Source: Brachybacterium alimentarium (GTDB lineage Bacteria > Actinomycetota > Actinomycetes > Actinomycetales > Dermabacteraceae). Taken from it: 64,000 bases of DNA. This document shows, in pieces, positions 25,723 through 34,514 of this stretch. The stretch covers positions 124,001-188,000 of the forward strand of contig NZ_NRGS01000005.1 of NCBI RefSeq assembly GCF_002332425.1. Reading direction: 5' to 3'. The first letter of the stretch is position 1. Each line of letters starts with the position of its first letter. Below the pieces are notes generated by a model, which worked only from the letters and a program-made list of their open reading frames with translations, was not told where the DNA came from and did no database searches. A program made the position numbers and the translations under genes.

Positions 25723-25760
25723 GACGAAAGGCCCGGACCGCGAGGTCCGGGCCTTTCGTC
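25723..25760. terminator. Perfect bidirectional terminator after gnd
   Basis: A perfect 17-bp stem (GACGAAAGGCCCGGACC and its complement) closes on a GCGA tetraloop. The TTTC on one arm and GAAA on the other give short U tracts in either direction. It separates convergent gnd and the small membrane protein gene. Confidence 0.9.
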
Positions 25761-25795
25761 GTGGAGCGTCGACGCGGAGAGGCGCCGACTCGTGC

Positions 25796-26092
25796 TCAGT
25801 ACGTCTCGTAGGAGCCGGAGTTGGCGACCACGGAGGCGACGAAGACGAAGTAGAGGATGATGCCGATGATCCACAGCACCAGGAAGATCACGTACGCGAT
25901 CCAGCCCCACTTGTAGTACTTGTTCGCGGTCTCGAGATCGGTATCGGCCTTCACCAGGCCGAGGATCGCGAGGATCAGCGTGACGATGTTGCCCAGGCAC
26001 AGCACGGAGACGACCAGCTGGACGATCCACTTGGTCTTGCTGACGGGAGCGCCGCCGGCGGGTGCGGCAGCGGCGAAGTTCGGGTCGGTCAT
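25796..26092 (-). CDS. Small two-helix membrane protein (CD225/dispanin-like)
   Basis: A 98-residue protein. An Ala/Pro/Gly-rich cytoplasmic N-terminus (1-20) is followed by a hydrophobic helix at about 23-46. A polar stretch KADTDLETANKYYKWG comes next, then a second helix at about 64-88. The two-helix pattern with a conserved polar connector resembles CD225/DUF4190-type proteins, but the match is by layout only. ATG 26092. A TATGAT hexamer on the minus strand (26182-26187) is a possible -10. Role unknown. Confidence 0.65.
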   Translation of the reverse strand: MTDPNFAAAAPAGGAPVSKTKWIVQLVVSVLCLGNIVTLILAILGLVKADTDLETANKYYKWGWIAYVIFLVLWIIGIILYFVFVASVVANSGSYETY

Positions 26093-26210
26093 GGTGGTGG
26101 TCCCTTCGAGGTTCCTGCGGGTCGGTGACTGATCTGGCTGTCGGCCTCGGCGCAGGGGGTGACCTGCGCTACGGCGGAGACATCATAACCTTGGGAGCCC
26201 GCTGAGAAGC

Positions 26211-26230
26211 GATGGGGAGCACTCCCCATC
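26211..26230 (-). terminator. Hairpin after the helicase-associated gene
   Basis: GATGGGGAG and CTCCCCATC face each other with almost no gap, giving an 8-bp stem with a four-base loop. It lies 37 bases beyond the stop of the minus-strand gene ending at 26267. Confidence 0.55.
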
Positions 26231-26266
26231 CTTCATCGGGGGACGTGCCGGCGGGAGCAGCCTGGA

Positions 26267-28429
26267 TCAGCCCAGGGTCACCCGGTGCACGAGCACCGTG
26301 AACTCCTCGTCGCTCCCGGCCTCCCGTGCCCGCAGCCGCCCGCCCTCGAGGGAGAGGGGACGCGCGCGCTTCACGACCACGCCGCCGCGGCCGTCCACGA
26401 TGCCGAGCGGGATCTCCGCCTCCTGCGCGATCGCCTCGAGCAGCCGGTCGGTGACGGAGAGATCGACGGCGCCGTCCTCGGCGGCGCGGATCCTGGTCAC
26501 TGCCTGGGCGGGCGGAAGCGCCAGCTCAGGGCCGCCGACGGTGACGAGATCGGGATCGACCGGGCCACCGGGCAGCGAATGGGAGACCTCGGGCCCGACG
26601 GTGCGCCCGTCCGGCCCCACGGCCTGGGGCGCGAGACCCGCCTGGCGGGAGATCTGCAGGGCGAAGCCCGGATCCGAGAGCGTCACCGCGACCGTGGGGG
26701 CCAGGCGGTGCAGGGAGAGCGCAGAGGCCTCGGGCGCGACCTGGAGCAGGTCCAGGACCTCGGCCTCGGCGGTCAGCACGGTGGTCGCCCGGGAGACCTG
26801 GACGCGGCCGTGGCGGCGCTGCTCATCGCGCAGCAGATAGGTGAGGCCCTGCGGGATCGGGGAGCGCGACGTCTCCTCGAGCAGGAGCAGGAGCGCCTCC
26901 GCATCGCGCCCGCTGCCCAGCGCCCGGCGCACGGACGCCGTGGTCAGACGCAGGGTCAAGGCGCCTCCGCGGGAGACCACCTCGCCCCAGTCCAGCAGGG
27001 GCAGAAGCCGCTCGGCGGGCCGGCCGGGGATCACGACGGTGAGGTCGGCGTCCAGCAGCACCTCCTCGACCGGTGGGGGCGCGGCCTCGCGCAGGGCCCC
27101 GGCCAGGCGGGCATCGGCCTGGGTGACGTCCTCGTCCAGAGCGAGCACGAGCTCCTGGCCGAGGCCCGTCAGGGCGCCGCCGTGGAGCACTCCGAGAGCC
27201 GCGCCCTCGGTGAGCAGGGCGGACGACTCCTCCTCGATGACGTCGGCGGGGACGAGCGGGAAGGCCCATGCCAGGCAGAGGGAGAGCGACCGGGTGGTGG
27301 CGTCGATGCCCGGGCTGGTGCGCAGGGTGCGCAGCAGGCTGCCGCGCCGCGTGCGCACCCCATCGCGCCGGGTGAGGTCCGACAGCAGCGATCGCCCGGT
27401 GCCGGTGGCGTCGGGCGTGCCGACGACGGCGGCGAGGTGATGGCCCAGCGCCCAGGCCAGCACCAGCTCGGCCCAGCGCTCCTCGGCGCCCTGGACCCGG
27501 TGCGCGTCCCAGTCGCGGGTCGGGTGCCATTCCTGCCCGTCGTGGCCGATCAGGCCGGCCTGCCAGGCGGACTGCAGCACGGTCGCGTAGGCCGGGACGG
27601 AGACCCCCGCACGATCAGCGAGGCGCCGCAGGTCGCGCTGGGGGAGGCCGCCCCTGCGCAGCACGCCGGGGGGATCGTCGTCGAAGCTCCGCACGGTGCC
27701 CAGCAGACGCAGCGACTCGAAGGCCCGCTCGACGGCCTGGGCGGTGCGGGAGCCGGGGATCCGTTCGGAGAGCTCGGTGCCTTCGGGGGAGGGGCGCTGC
27801 GCGGCGAACCCGCGCCGCACCCGACCACCGCGCAGGGCGAGGTGCACGGTCCGGGGGATCCGCAGCCCGCCGTCGCCGTCGGCCACCACGATGCCCGCCT
27901 CCCGGAGCGCGGTGGCCAGGCGTCCGTGCCCCTCGACGACGGCAGGCCCCCAGGTGAGAGCGTCGAGTGCCTCGGCCATGGTCTCCCGGGCGGTGCTGAC
28001 CCGCCGCTCCGCCTGCTCGGGAGCGGGATCGTCGGGCGAGGAGGGGGCGAGGCCGGCGGGGGCGCGGAGGCTCTCGCGCAGCGGGCGGACCAGGTGCAGC
28101 TCGTCCTCTCCCCACACGATCGCGAGCGTGGTGAGACGCTCGAGGGAGGGACCGATGGTCGCGGGGTCCGAGGAGACGGAGGCGGCGAGCGCCGCAGGCG
28201 AGGCGCCGTCCTCGAGCACGGCGAGCGACTCCACCAGATGCAGCTCGGGCAGCGTGAGCGCGTGCAGAGCCCGACGGGCGGACGTGGCGCCGGCGGCGCG
28301 GGCCGCGAGGGGGCCGAGTCCCTTGGGAAGGGGCGAGACGAGATCCGGTCGGGCGACGAGCAGGGCCTCCAGCCGGTCGTCGCCGAACCGTCGCAGGGAG
28401 TCCGCGAGGGACCGGATCACAGCGGTCAT
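26267..28429 (-). CDS. Helicase-associated (XPB/Ssl2 N-terminal-like) domain protein
   Basis: A 720-residue cytoplasmic protein without Walker motifs. It starts with a helical/winged-helix region (DRLEALLVARPDL; ARRALHALTLPELHLVESL). The C-terminal 250 residues include LDADLTVVIPGRP and REAGSDEEFTVLVHR, which fit the helicase_C_3 or Ssl2/XPB N-terminal family widespread in actinobacteria. In mycobacteria a gene of this type neighbours the XPB gene, so a partnership is likely though not shown here. ATG 28429 is preferred (GGATC about eight bases upstream); two earlier in-frame starts exist. It is divergent from the tRNA and YggS genes. Confidence 0.8.
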   Translation of the reverse strand: MTAVIRSLADSLRRFGDDRLEALLVARPDLVSPLPKGLGPLAARAAGATSARRALHALTLPELHLVESLAVLEDGASPAALAASVSSDPATIGPSLERLTTLAIVWGEDELHLVRPLRESLRAPAGLAPSSPDDPAPEQAERRVSTARETMAEALDALTWGPAVVEGHGRLATALREAGIVVADGDGGLRIPRTVHLALRGGRVRRGFAAQRPSPEGTELSERIPGSRTAQAVERAFESLRLLGTVRSFDDDPPGVLRRGGLPQRDLRRLADRAGVSVPAYATVLQSAWQAGLIGHDGQEWHPTRDWDAHRVQGAEERWAELVLAWALGHHLAAVVGTPDATGTGRSLLSDLTRRDGVRTRRGSLLRTLRTSPGIDATTRSLSLCLAWAFPLVPADVIEEESSALLTEGAALGVLHGGALTGLGQELVLALDEDVTQADARLAGALREAAPPPVEEVLLDADLTVVIPGRPAERLLPLLDWGEVVSRGGALTLRLTTASVRRALGSGRDAEALLLLLEETSRSPIPQGLTYLLRDEQRRHGRVQVSRATTVLTAEAEVLDLLQVAPEASALSLHRLAPTVAVTLSDPGFALQISRQAGLAPQAVGPDGRTVGPEVSHSLPGGPVDPDLVTVGGPELALPPAQAVTRIRAAEDGAVDLSVTDRLLEAIAQEAEIPLGIVDGRGGVVVKRARPLSLEGGRLRAREAGSDEEFTVLVHRVTLG

Positions 28430-28503
28430 GATGGGATCCAGCATAGAGTGGGCGCGCCGGACGAGGGACCACGGGTCATGCCCGGGCGGCACCTTCCCGG
28501 CAT

Positions 28504-28577
28504 GCCCCTATAGCCCAATCGGCAGAGGCGGCCGCCTTAAAAGCGGCGCAGTGCGGGTTCGAGTCCCGCTGGGGGCA
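28504..28577 (+). tRNA. tRNA-Leu (anticodon UAA), short variable loop
   Basis: A cloverleaf folds from GCCCCTA/TGGGGGC (acceptor, one G-U), a D arm with GGC-type pairing, and the anticodon stem GCCGC/GCGGC with loop CTTAAAA. The variable loop is five bases (GCAGT), and the T arm is GCGGG-TTCGAGT-CCCGC; discriminator A. CCA is not encoded. The anticodon TAA reads UUA/UUG-type leucine codons. Leucine tRNAs normally have a long variable arm; this one does not. Confidence 0.85.
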
Positions 28578-28616
28578 CGGATGCGAGGACGGCGGCATCT
28601 CGGCCACAATGGGGGC

Positions 28617-29348
28617 ATGACCACCTCCTCCGCCTCCGACCAGCTCATCGCCCGCCTCGACGACGTGCTCTCGCGGATCGACGCCGCCGCGGAGCGCGCG
28701 GGCCGCGACAGCAGCGAGATCACCCTGCTGCTGGCCACCAAGACCCGCACCCCGCAGGAGATCGCCGTCGTCGTGGACCTGCTCCGGCAGCGGAACCGCA
28801 CGATCGCGGTGGGGGAGAACCGGGCCCAGGAGATCGCCAAGCACGCGGACCCGCTGCTGGCGGGCAACGAGGTGCCGCGCCACTTCATCGGCCGTCTGCA
28901 GACCAACAAGGCTCGCGACGTGGTCGCTTTCGCGGAGCTGATCCACAGTGTGGATCGCGGGGACATCGCCGACGCCCTCGAGCGCCGTGCCGCGAACGCC
29001 AGCCTTGTCCGGGACGTGCTCATCCAGGTCAACACCTCCGGTGAGGAGTCCAAGGGCGGGTACGCGCCCACCCCGGAGGCCGTCGGCCCGATCCTCGAGC
29101 GGCTCCGGGCGAGCGAGAACCTGCGTCCGGTGGGACTCATGACCATCGGCGCGAACACCAGCGATGCCGACGAGGTGCGCGCCTCGCTGCGCGGTCTGCG
29201 CGCGCTGCGCGACCAGGCGCGCGAGCGTTTCGGTGCGCCGGAGCTCACGCAGCTGTCGATGGGGATGAGCGGCGATCTCGAGATCGCGGTCGAGGAGGGC
29301 GCGACCATCGTGCGGGTGGGGTCGGCGATCTTCGGCGCGCGCGCCTGA
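28617..29348 (+). CDS. YggS/PROSC-family pyridoxal-phosphate homeostasis protein
   Basis: A 243-residue single-domain TIM-barrel protein that binds PLP through Lys42 in LLATKTRTP and helps regulate PLP and amino-acid levels. The IGENRAQEI-like segment (VGENRAQEI, about 73-81), the FIGRLQTNK motif (near 99-107) and the C-terminal LSMGMSGDLEIAVEEGATIVR phosphate-binding block (split here as family hallmarks) are all present. ATG 28617 follows the tRNA by 39 bases. It is not next to the usual septum cluster (ftsZ, sepF), so it is a stand-alone copy. Confidence 0.92.
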   Translation: MTTSSASDQLIARLDDVLSRIDAAAERAGRDSSEITLLLATKTRTPQEIAVVVDLLRQRNRTIAVGENRAQEIAKHADPLLAGNEVPRHFIGRLQTNKARDVVAFAELIHSVDRGDIADALERRAANASLVRDVLIQVNTSGEESKGGYAPTPEAVGPILERLRASENLRPVGLMTIGANTSDADEVRASLRGLRALRDQARERFGAPELTQLSMGMSGDLEIAVEEGATIVRVGSAIFGARA

Positions 29349-29363
29349 CGCCGTCGCGGCGTC

Positions 29364-30455
29364 TCAGCCGGGGCCGACGAGCGCCTGCGGGATCCCGTAC
29401 TCGTGCTCGAGCACCTCGCAGGCGGCGCCCACGGCGATGAGGTCGGTGCCGCGGGTGGAGAGCATGACCTCGACGTGCACCCAGGGCTCGGCGCGCAGGC
29501 CCACGGCGAGTGCGTCCCGGATCGCATCCATGGACGCGGAGTGGTGCGTGTAGACGGTGCGTCCGCCGAGGACCACGCGATCCACGTCCACCAGCCGCAC
29601 CAGGTTCACCACGATGGTGGCGAGGATCCTCGCGGCGAGCTCCTCGTCCCCGGCCTCCAGTGCAGCCTGGTACTCGGCCTGTGCGCAGCCGTGTCGGCCG
29701 CAGCTGCAGGGCACCCCGTCCATCCGCACCACGGTGTGCCCGGCCTCGCCGGCGTGGGAATGCGCCCCGCGCACGATGTTCCCGTCCAGGCAGAGGCTTG
29801 CGCCGATCCCGTCCTCGACCAGCACCAGGGCCGCGTCGTCGAGCAGTCCGGGCTGGGACCAGGTCTCTCCCACGAGGGCGGCACGGGAGTCGTGGTCCAG
29901 CAGCACGGGCAGGCCCAGCTCCTCGAGCAGCAGCTGCCGGATCGAGGCGCCCCGCCACGGATCCGGCTGCGCGGTGCCGCGGTAGACGCCCTCGCCCCAG
30001 TCCACCGGCCCCGGCATCCCCACCCCGGCGCCGAGCAGCTCCCCGCTGCCCACCTCGGCGAGTGCGCGAGCCTCGAGAGCGAGGGTCTCGATCAGCTCGG
30101 GGACCGGCTGCAGGCGCCCGATCTCGAGCTCGCGGCGTTCGAGGATCTCACCAGTCAGGTCCACCACCACGCCCCGCACGCGGGAGCGGGTGAGGTGCAG
30201 GCCGATCGCCCGGCGCGAGGAGGGCACGATCCGGTAGAGCGTGGTCGGCTTGCCGGGGCCCGAGACGATCGTGCCGGCCTCGGTCATCACACCGCGGCCG
30301 ATCAGGCGGCCGAGGATCTTGGAGATCGCCTGCGGGGTGACCTGGAGGGCCCGGGCCAGATCGGCTCGTGAGACCGAGTCGCCCCGCCGAGCGACGGCGA
30401 GCACCGCGGCGTCATGCGCCCCGGCGACGCGGTCCAGAGGAGTTGTCGGTCTCAC
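29364..30455 (-). CDS. ROK-family transcriptional repressor (NagC/XylR-type)
   Basis: A 363-residue repressor. An N-terminal winged helix (about 15-80, with VSRADLARALQVTPQAISKIL) is fused to a ROK sugar-kinase-like domain. The ROK signature has the zinc ligands CSCGRHGC around 235-242, preceded by HSHAGEAGHTVV. The domain lacks an obvious glycine-rich ATP loop, as expected for regulators. GTG 30455 is chosen because GAGG lies nine bases upstream; an ATG three codons earlier sits directly on that sequence. It is divergent from the MFS gene. The sugar ligand is unknown. Confidence 0.88.
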   Translation of the reverse strand: MRPTTPLDRVAGAHDAAVLAVARRGDSVSRADLARALQVTPQAISKILGRLIGRGVMTEAGTIVSGPGKPTTLYRIVPSSRRAIGLHLTRSRVRGVVVDLTGEILERRELEIGRLQPVPELIETLALEARALAEVGSGELLGAGVGMPGPVDWGEGVYRGTAQPDPWRGASIRQLLLEELGLPVLLDHDSRAALVGETWSQPGLLDDAALVLVEDGIGASLCLDGNIVRGAHSHAGEAGHTVVRMDGVPCSCGRHGCAQAEYQAALEAGDEELAARILATIVVNLVRLVDVDRVVLGGRTVYTHHSASMDAIRDALAVGLRAEPWVHVEVMLSTRGTDLIAVGAACEVLEHEYGIPQALVGPG

Positions 30456-30613
30456 AGCGCCCATCCTCGCACGAGCGCCTGCCCCGAGCCGGGCCGGCGG
30501 GCGAGGACCGCTCCGGTGTGCCCGACCTGCCCGGGACCAGGCCCGATGGGCGCAGCAGAACCGCTCGGCGGGCACCCGGAGCAGATGTGATCCGGATCAG
30601 CCTCCCGACCCTC

Positions 30614-30644
30614 TTGACGTAACGCAACAGCGTTGGCTTACTCT
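30614..30644 (+). promoter_or_regulatory. Candidate promoter and operator of the MFS transporter gene
   Basis: TTGACG (30614-30619) is a good -35; TACTCT (30639-30644) is a weaker -10 with a 19-base spacer. Between them AACGC-AACA-GCGTT (30621-30634) is an inverted repeat that a repressor such as the divergent ROK protein could bind. Confidence 0.5.
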
Positions 30645-30705
30645 GGACCCCGGGTCGATGGAGCCCGTCCGTGAACACCCGCTTTCGGAAGCCCGAGGAA
30701 CCTCT

Positions 30706-32052
30706 ATGACCGCCATCGACGACATCCGCACCGTCCCGCCCGACGCCCCGCGCTCGGAGCCGGAGCTGACCCCCGCGCGCCGCCGTCTCGCCCTGCTCGC
30801 GATCGCCCTGGGCGGCTTCGGCATCGGAGCCTCCGAGTTCGTGACCATGGGTCTGCTGCCCGGCCTCGCGCACGGCCTGCTGGGCGACCAGATGGCCACC
30901 GACCCCGAGGGCGGCATCGCCCGGGCCGGCATCGCGATCTCCGCCTACGCTCTCGGCGTCGTGGTCGGCGCCCCGATCCTGGCCGTGCTCTCCGTGCGCT
31001 GGAGCCGGTCCTCGATGATCGTGGCCCTTGCCGCAGCGCTCGCCGTCGGGACGATCCTCTCGGCGGTCATGCCCACCTTCGAGCTCACCGTCGCGGCTCG
31101 CTTCCTCGCCGGCATCCCGCACGGCGCCTACTTCGGCGTCGCCTCGCTGCTCGCCGCCTCCCTCATGGGTCCCGGCAACCAGGGCAAGGGCGTCGCCCTC
31201 GCGCTGTCGGGCCTCACCGTCGCGAACCTGATCGGCGTGCCCGTGCTGACGGCGGTCGGCCAGTTCGCCGGGTGGCGAGCCGTCTACCTGCTGATCACGC
31301 TGATCTTCCTGGTCACCGTGGTCGCCCTCTACCGCACCGTGCCCCACCAGGCGAAGCCCGTCGGCCGGCGCATGGTCGAGGAGGTCGTCGCGCTCAAGCG
31401 CCTCCAGCTGTGGATCATCATGGGCATCGCCGCGGTGGGCTTCGCCGGCGGGTTCGCCGTGTTCAGCTACGTCGCCGACATCACCACCAACGTCACCGGT
31501 GCCCCGGCCGCCGCGGTCCCGTGGGTGCTCGCGGCCGCCGGCCTCGGGATGACCGTCGGGAACCTCATCGGCGGCGCCGCCACCGACCGCTCCCTGGAGC
31601 GCACCCTGATGATCGGCTTCCCGCTGTACATCGCGGCGCTGGTGGGCCTGTTCCTGGTCGCTCACGTCTCCCTGGTCGCGCTGCTGATCGGCTTCTTCCT
31701 GGTCAACGCGGCCAACTCGTCGCTGAACCCCGCGATGCAGACCTGGCTGATCCGGGTGGCGCACCGCTCCGAGGTGCTCGGCGCCTCCCTGAACCACGCC
31801 GCCTTCAACGTCGCCAACGCGCTCGGCGCCGCCCTCGGCGGTGCGGTGATCGCCGCCGGCTTCGGCTTCGAGGCGCCGATGGCGGTCTCGATCGTGCTGG
31901 CGAGCGTCGGCTTCGTCATGGTCGTCACCACCCTGGTGGCGCTGCGCGTGCGTGCCCGCCGCACCCTCGAGGTGCTCAGCCGTCACGAGGACACCATGAC
32001 GGGCTCCATCCCCGCGGTCGAGGCCCGCGAAGAGGTCTCCGTCGGCGTCTGA
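30706..32052 (+). CDS. MFS transporter (AraJ-like, DHA1 group)
   Basis: A 448-residue twelve-helix exporter. The first helix motif GGFGIGASEFVTMGLLPGLA (about 36-55) is the hallmark of the AraJ/chloramphenicol-resistance branch of the drug:H+ antiporters. Motif-A-like SVRWSRSS follows helix 2, and the second half repeats the pattern (GGAATDRSLERT). A hydrophilic N-terminus of about 28 residues and a polar C-terminal tail extend into the cytoplasm. ATG 30706 with GAGGAA upstream. It is divergent from a ROK regulator, which may sense the exported compound. Substrate unknown. Confidence 0.88.
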   Translation: MTAIDDIRTVPPDAPRSEPELTPARRRLALLAIALGGFGIGASEFVTMGLLPGLAHGLLGDQMATDPEGGIARAGIAISAYALGVVVGAPILAVLSVRWSRSSMIVALAAALAVGTILSAVMPTFELTVAARFLAGIPHGAYFGVASLLAASLMGPGNQGKGVALALSGLTVANLIGVPVLTAVGQFAGWRAVYLLITLIFLVTVVALYRTVPHQAKPVGRRMVEEVVALKRLQLWIIMGIAAVGFAGGFAVFSYVADITTNVTGAPAAAVPWVLAAAGLGMTVGNLIGGAATDRSLERTLMIGFPLYIAALVGLFLVAHVSLVALLIGFFLVNAANSSLNPAMQTWLIRVAHRSEVLGASLNHAAFNVANALGAALGGAVIAAGFGFEAPMAVSIVLASVGFVMVVTTLVALRVRARRTLEVLSRHEDTMTGSIPAVEAREEVSVGV

Positions 32053-32070
32053 GCGCGCACCCGACCCGAC

Positions 32071-32100
32071 GAGCGCCCCGGGCCCCGCTCCGGGGCGCTC
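32071..32100 (+). terminator. Terminator of the MFS gene
   Basis: GAGCGCCCCGG and CCGGGGCGCTC form a perfect 11-bp stem with an eight-base loop, 19 bases after the MFS stop, followed by CGCCTTCTCC. Confidence 0.8.
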
Positions 32101-32108
32101 CGCCTTCT

Positions 32109-32171
32109 CCGAGTCAGCACCGACCCTGCTGGGACCTGCGCGTCCTGCCGGGTCGGTGCTGTCACACTCGG
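32109..32171. repeat. Long imperfect inverted repeat ahead of the trans-sulfuration gene
   Basis: CCGAGT plus CAGCACCGACCC on the left pair with GGGTCGGTGCTG plus ACTCGG on the right. This gives an 18-bp stem interrupted only by a four-base bulge, with a 23-base loop that itself holds GGAC/GTCC. It lies 120 bases before the PLP enzyme gene. It could be a second terminator, an attenuator-like leader or an exported-RNA hairpin. It does not match a riboswitch I recognise. Confidence 0.55.
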
Positions 32172-32290
32172 TCATCCGGTGCTCCTGGTCACCGCCCGAC
32201 GTGCCTACTGTGGACGTGGCGCCCGACGCGTGGCGCCCGGGCCGACCGGCACCCGGGGCCCGTCCCGACGTGAGACCTGTGGAGGGCCCC

Positions 32291-33424
32291 GTGCACATCC
32301 AGACCGCCGCCGTGCAGACGCTCCGGCACCATGAGTTCGGTGCCGTCGTCCCGCCGGTCCACCTCGCCTCGACGTACGAGCTCGACCCCGGCAGCGAGGA
32401 CGGCGCCTACGCCTACCAGCGCGGCTCCAACCCCACCCGGGCGCAGCTCGAAACGGTCCTGGCCACGCTCGACGGTGCCGCCCACGGCTTCGCGTTCGCC
32501 TCGGGCATGGCCGCCACCGCCGCCTCGCTGTCCACCCTCGAGGTGGGCGACGAGGTGCTGTTGCCGGCGAGCGTCTACGGCGGCACCTACCGCTTCGTGG
32601 ACCAGGTGCTTCCCGGGCGCGGCGTCACCGGACGCTTCGTCGACGATCTCGGCGCACTGACCGATGAGGACTTCACCCCCGCCACCAGGGCGGTCTTCAT
32701 GGAGACCCCCGCGAACCCGACGCTGCGGATCACCGACCTGCGCCGCCTCACCGAGCTCGCTCATCGCCACGGGGCGATCGTGATCGTCGACAACACCTTC
32801 ATGACCCCGGTGCTGCAGCGCCCGCTCGAGCTGGGGGCGGACGTCGTCGTGCAGTCCGCCACCAAGTACCTCGCGGGCCACTCCGATCTCCTGGCCGGGG
32901 CCATCACCACCGATGACGAGAGGCTGGCGGAGGCCTTCGCCCTCGCGCAGAAGGCGCAGGGCGGCGTGCTCTCCCCGGGAGACTCCTTCCGTCTGATCCA
33001 GGGGATCAAGACACTCCCGCTGCGCCTGGAGCGCCAGCAGGAGAACGCGCGAGCGATCGTGGAGCACCTCCGCGCCCATGACGACATCGCCACGGTCCGG
33101 TACCCGGGCTCGCACAGCGAGGAGGAGGCGAGGATCCACGCCTCCCAGGCCACCGGCAGCGGTGCGGTGCTCTCCTTCGAGCTCGCTCCCGGCCTGGATC
33201 GGGTCGCCTTCGTGCGGGCCCTGCGCTATCCGGGCTATGCGGTCAGCCTCGGAGGCGTCGAGTCGCTGATCTGCCGCCCCGCCACGATGACCCACGAGGC
33301 CATGACCCCGACAGCGCGCGAGAACGCCGGCATCTCGGACGAGCTGCTGCGACTGGCGGTGGGCATCGAGGACATCGGCGATCTGCTCGAGGACCTCGAC
33401 CAGGCGCTCCGCGCCGCGCACTGA
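32291..33424 (+). CDS. Trans-sulfuration PLP enzyme (cystathionine gamma-synthase/lyase family)
   Basis: A 377-residue Cys/Met-metabolism enzyme. It starts with IQTAAVQTLRHHEFGAVVPP, typical of the family, and has YAYQRGSNPTR (phosphate-binding Tyr/Arg region, 40-50), Asp167 in VDNTF and the Schiff-base Lys192 in QSATKYLAGHSD. The SLGGVESLICRPATMTHEAM segment near 335 binds the substrate carboxylate. Synthase, lyase and methionine gamma-lyase activities cannot be separated here. GTG 32291 with GGAGG five bases upstream; the open frame extends 45 codons earlier without conserved residues. Confidence 0.9.
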   Translation: MHIQTAAVQTLRHHEFGAVVPPVHLASTYELDPGSEDGAYAYQRGSNPTRAQLETVLATLDGAAHGFAFASGMAATAASLSTLEVGDEVLLPASVYGGTYRFVDQVLPGRGVTGRFVDDLGALTDEDFTPATRAVFMETPANPTLRITDLRRLTELAHRHGAIVIVDNTFMTPVLQRPLELGADVVVQSATKYLAGHSDLLAGAITTDDERLAEAFALAQKAQGGVLSPGDSFRLIQGIKTLPLRLERQQENARAIVEHLRAHDDIATVRYPGSHSEEEARIHASQATGSGAVLSFELAPGLDRVAFVRALRYPGYAVSLGGVESLICRPATMTHEAMTPTARENAGISDELLRLAVGIEDIGDLLEDLDQALRAAH

Positions 33425-33561
33425 ACGCGGGCTTCTCGCTGAGAGCGGAGTCCGCTTCCAGGTCCGGCACGGGAATCGTCGATACAGTAGAGGGGTCGGC
33501 GCGCCGGGGAGCTCTTTACGTGGTCCCCGACGTCGGCCCACCAACTCTTGTGAGGAGCGCC

Positions 33562-34446
33562 ATGGCACGCCACAACATCGTGTTCGGCCGCGACCAGGCT
33601 GTGCAGGGGCAGAATTACACCGCCCCCCAGTTCGGCCAGTCGCAGGGCGGACAGTCCCAGGGGACCCAATGGTCCTCGGGCTTCGACCAGCAGAGCCCCG
33701 ACAACCTCGAGGCCATGTATGCCCGTCCGTCCGCGGGCGGCCACGACACCGGCCGGATGACCCTGCGTGACGCGTTGAACGCGATCACCGCGACGCTCGG
33801 CCTGATCGTCGTCGTCGGCTTCGCCGTCGGCGTGCTGCCGACGGTCCTGGGCCTGGTGGCCGGTGAACAGGGCGCAAGCGCCGGGATGATGCTGGCGCAG
33901 GTCTCCCTCGTGGTCGGCCTCATCGGCGGCCTCGTCACGGCCCTCGTGAACATCTTCAAGAAGCAGCCCTCGCCGATCCTCGTGCTCGCCTATGCGGCGT
34001 TCGAGGGTCTGCTCCTGGGCGGGTTCAGCGCCGTGCTGGGCGCGGCGTTCCCGGGCATCGCCCTGCAAGCGGTCTTCGGCACCCTCGCCGTGGCCGGCAC
34101 CGTGCTGGTGCTGTTCCGCATGGGCGTCCTGCGCAGCTCCCCGAAGCTCACCAAGATCTTCATGGTCGCGATGGTCGCCTACCTGCTGTTCGGCGTGGTG
34201 AACATCGTCTACATCTTCGCGTCCGGCGGCAGCCTGCGTGAGGGCGTCTTCGGGCTGGTCATCGGCGGCCTCGCCGTGGTGATGGCCTCCTACTCGCTGG
34301 TCCTGGACTTCGAGGACGTGCAGCGGGCCTCGAACGCGGGTGTGCCCCGCGTCTACGCCTGGCGCTGCGCCTTCGGCATCGCCGCCACCATGGTGTGGCT
34401 GTACATCGAGATCCTGCGGATCCTCTCGATCCTCCGCGGTGACTGA
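33562..34446 (+). CDS. Bax inhibitor-1/YccA-family membrane protein
   Basis: A 294-residue protein. A Gln/Gly/Ser-rich N-terminal tail (about 1-65) precedes seven hydrophobic helices (about 75-285). The family blocks are visible in AYAAFEGLLLGGFSAVLG, the FRMGVLRSSPKLTKIF loop and the conserved acidic YSLVLDFEDVQ pore region. Homologues act as pH-gated Ca2+ leak channels. ATG 33562 with GAGGAG seven bases upstream. Stand-alone gene ending at a terminator. Confidence 0.92.
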   Translation: MARHNIVFGRDQAVQGQNYTAPQFGQSQGGQSQGTQWSSGFDQQSPDNLEAMYARPSAGGHDTGRMTLRDALNAITATLGLIVVVGFAVGVLPTVLGLVAGEQGASAGMMLAQVSLVVGLIGGLVTALVNIFKKQPSPILVLAYAAFEGLLLGGFSAVLGAAFPGIALQAVFGTLAVAGTVLVLFRMGVLRSSPKLTKIFMVAMVAYLLFGVVNIVYIFASGGSLREGVFGLVIGGLAVVMASYSLVLDFEDVQRASNAGVPRVYAWRCAFGIAATMVWLYIEILRILSILRGD

Positions 34447-34514
34447 TATCGACCGCAGTTGATCGGCAGCGAACGCGACCGGCACGGCCGCGCGGTGTCC
34501 GATCGGTATGCTTG

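Noticed and set aside
28504-28577. tRNA as an integration site of a mobile element
   Set aside because: No integrase gene and no direct repeat of the tRNA 3' end were seen nearby; flanking genes are ordinary chromosomal genes.
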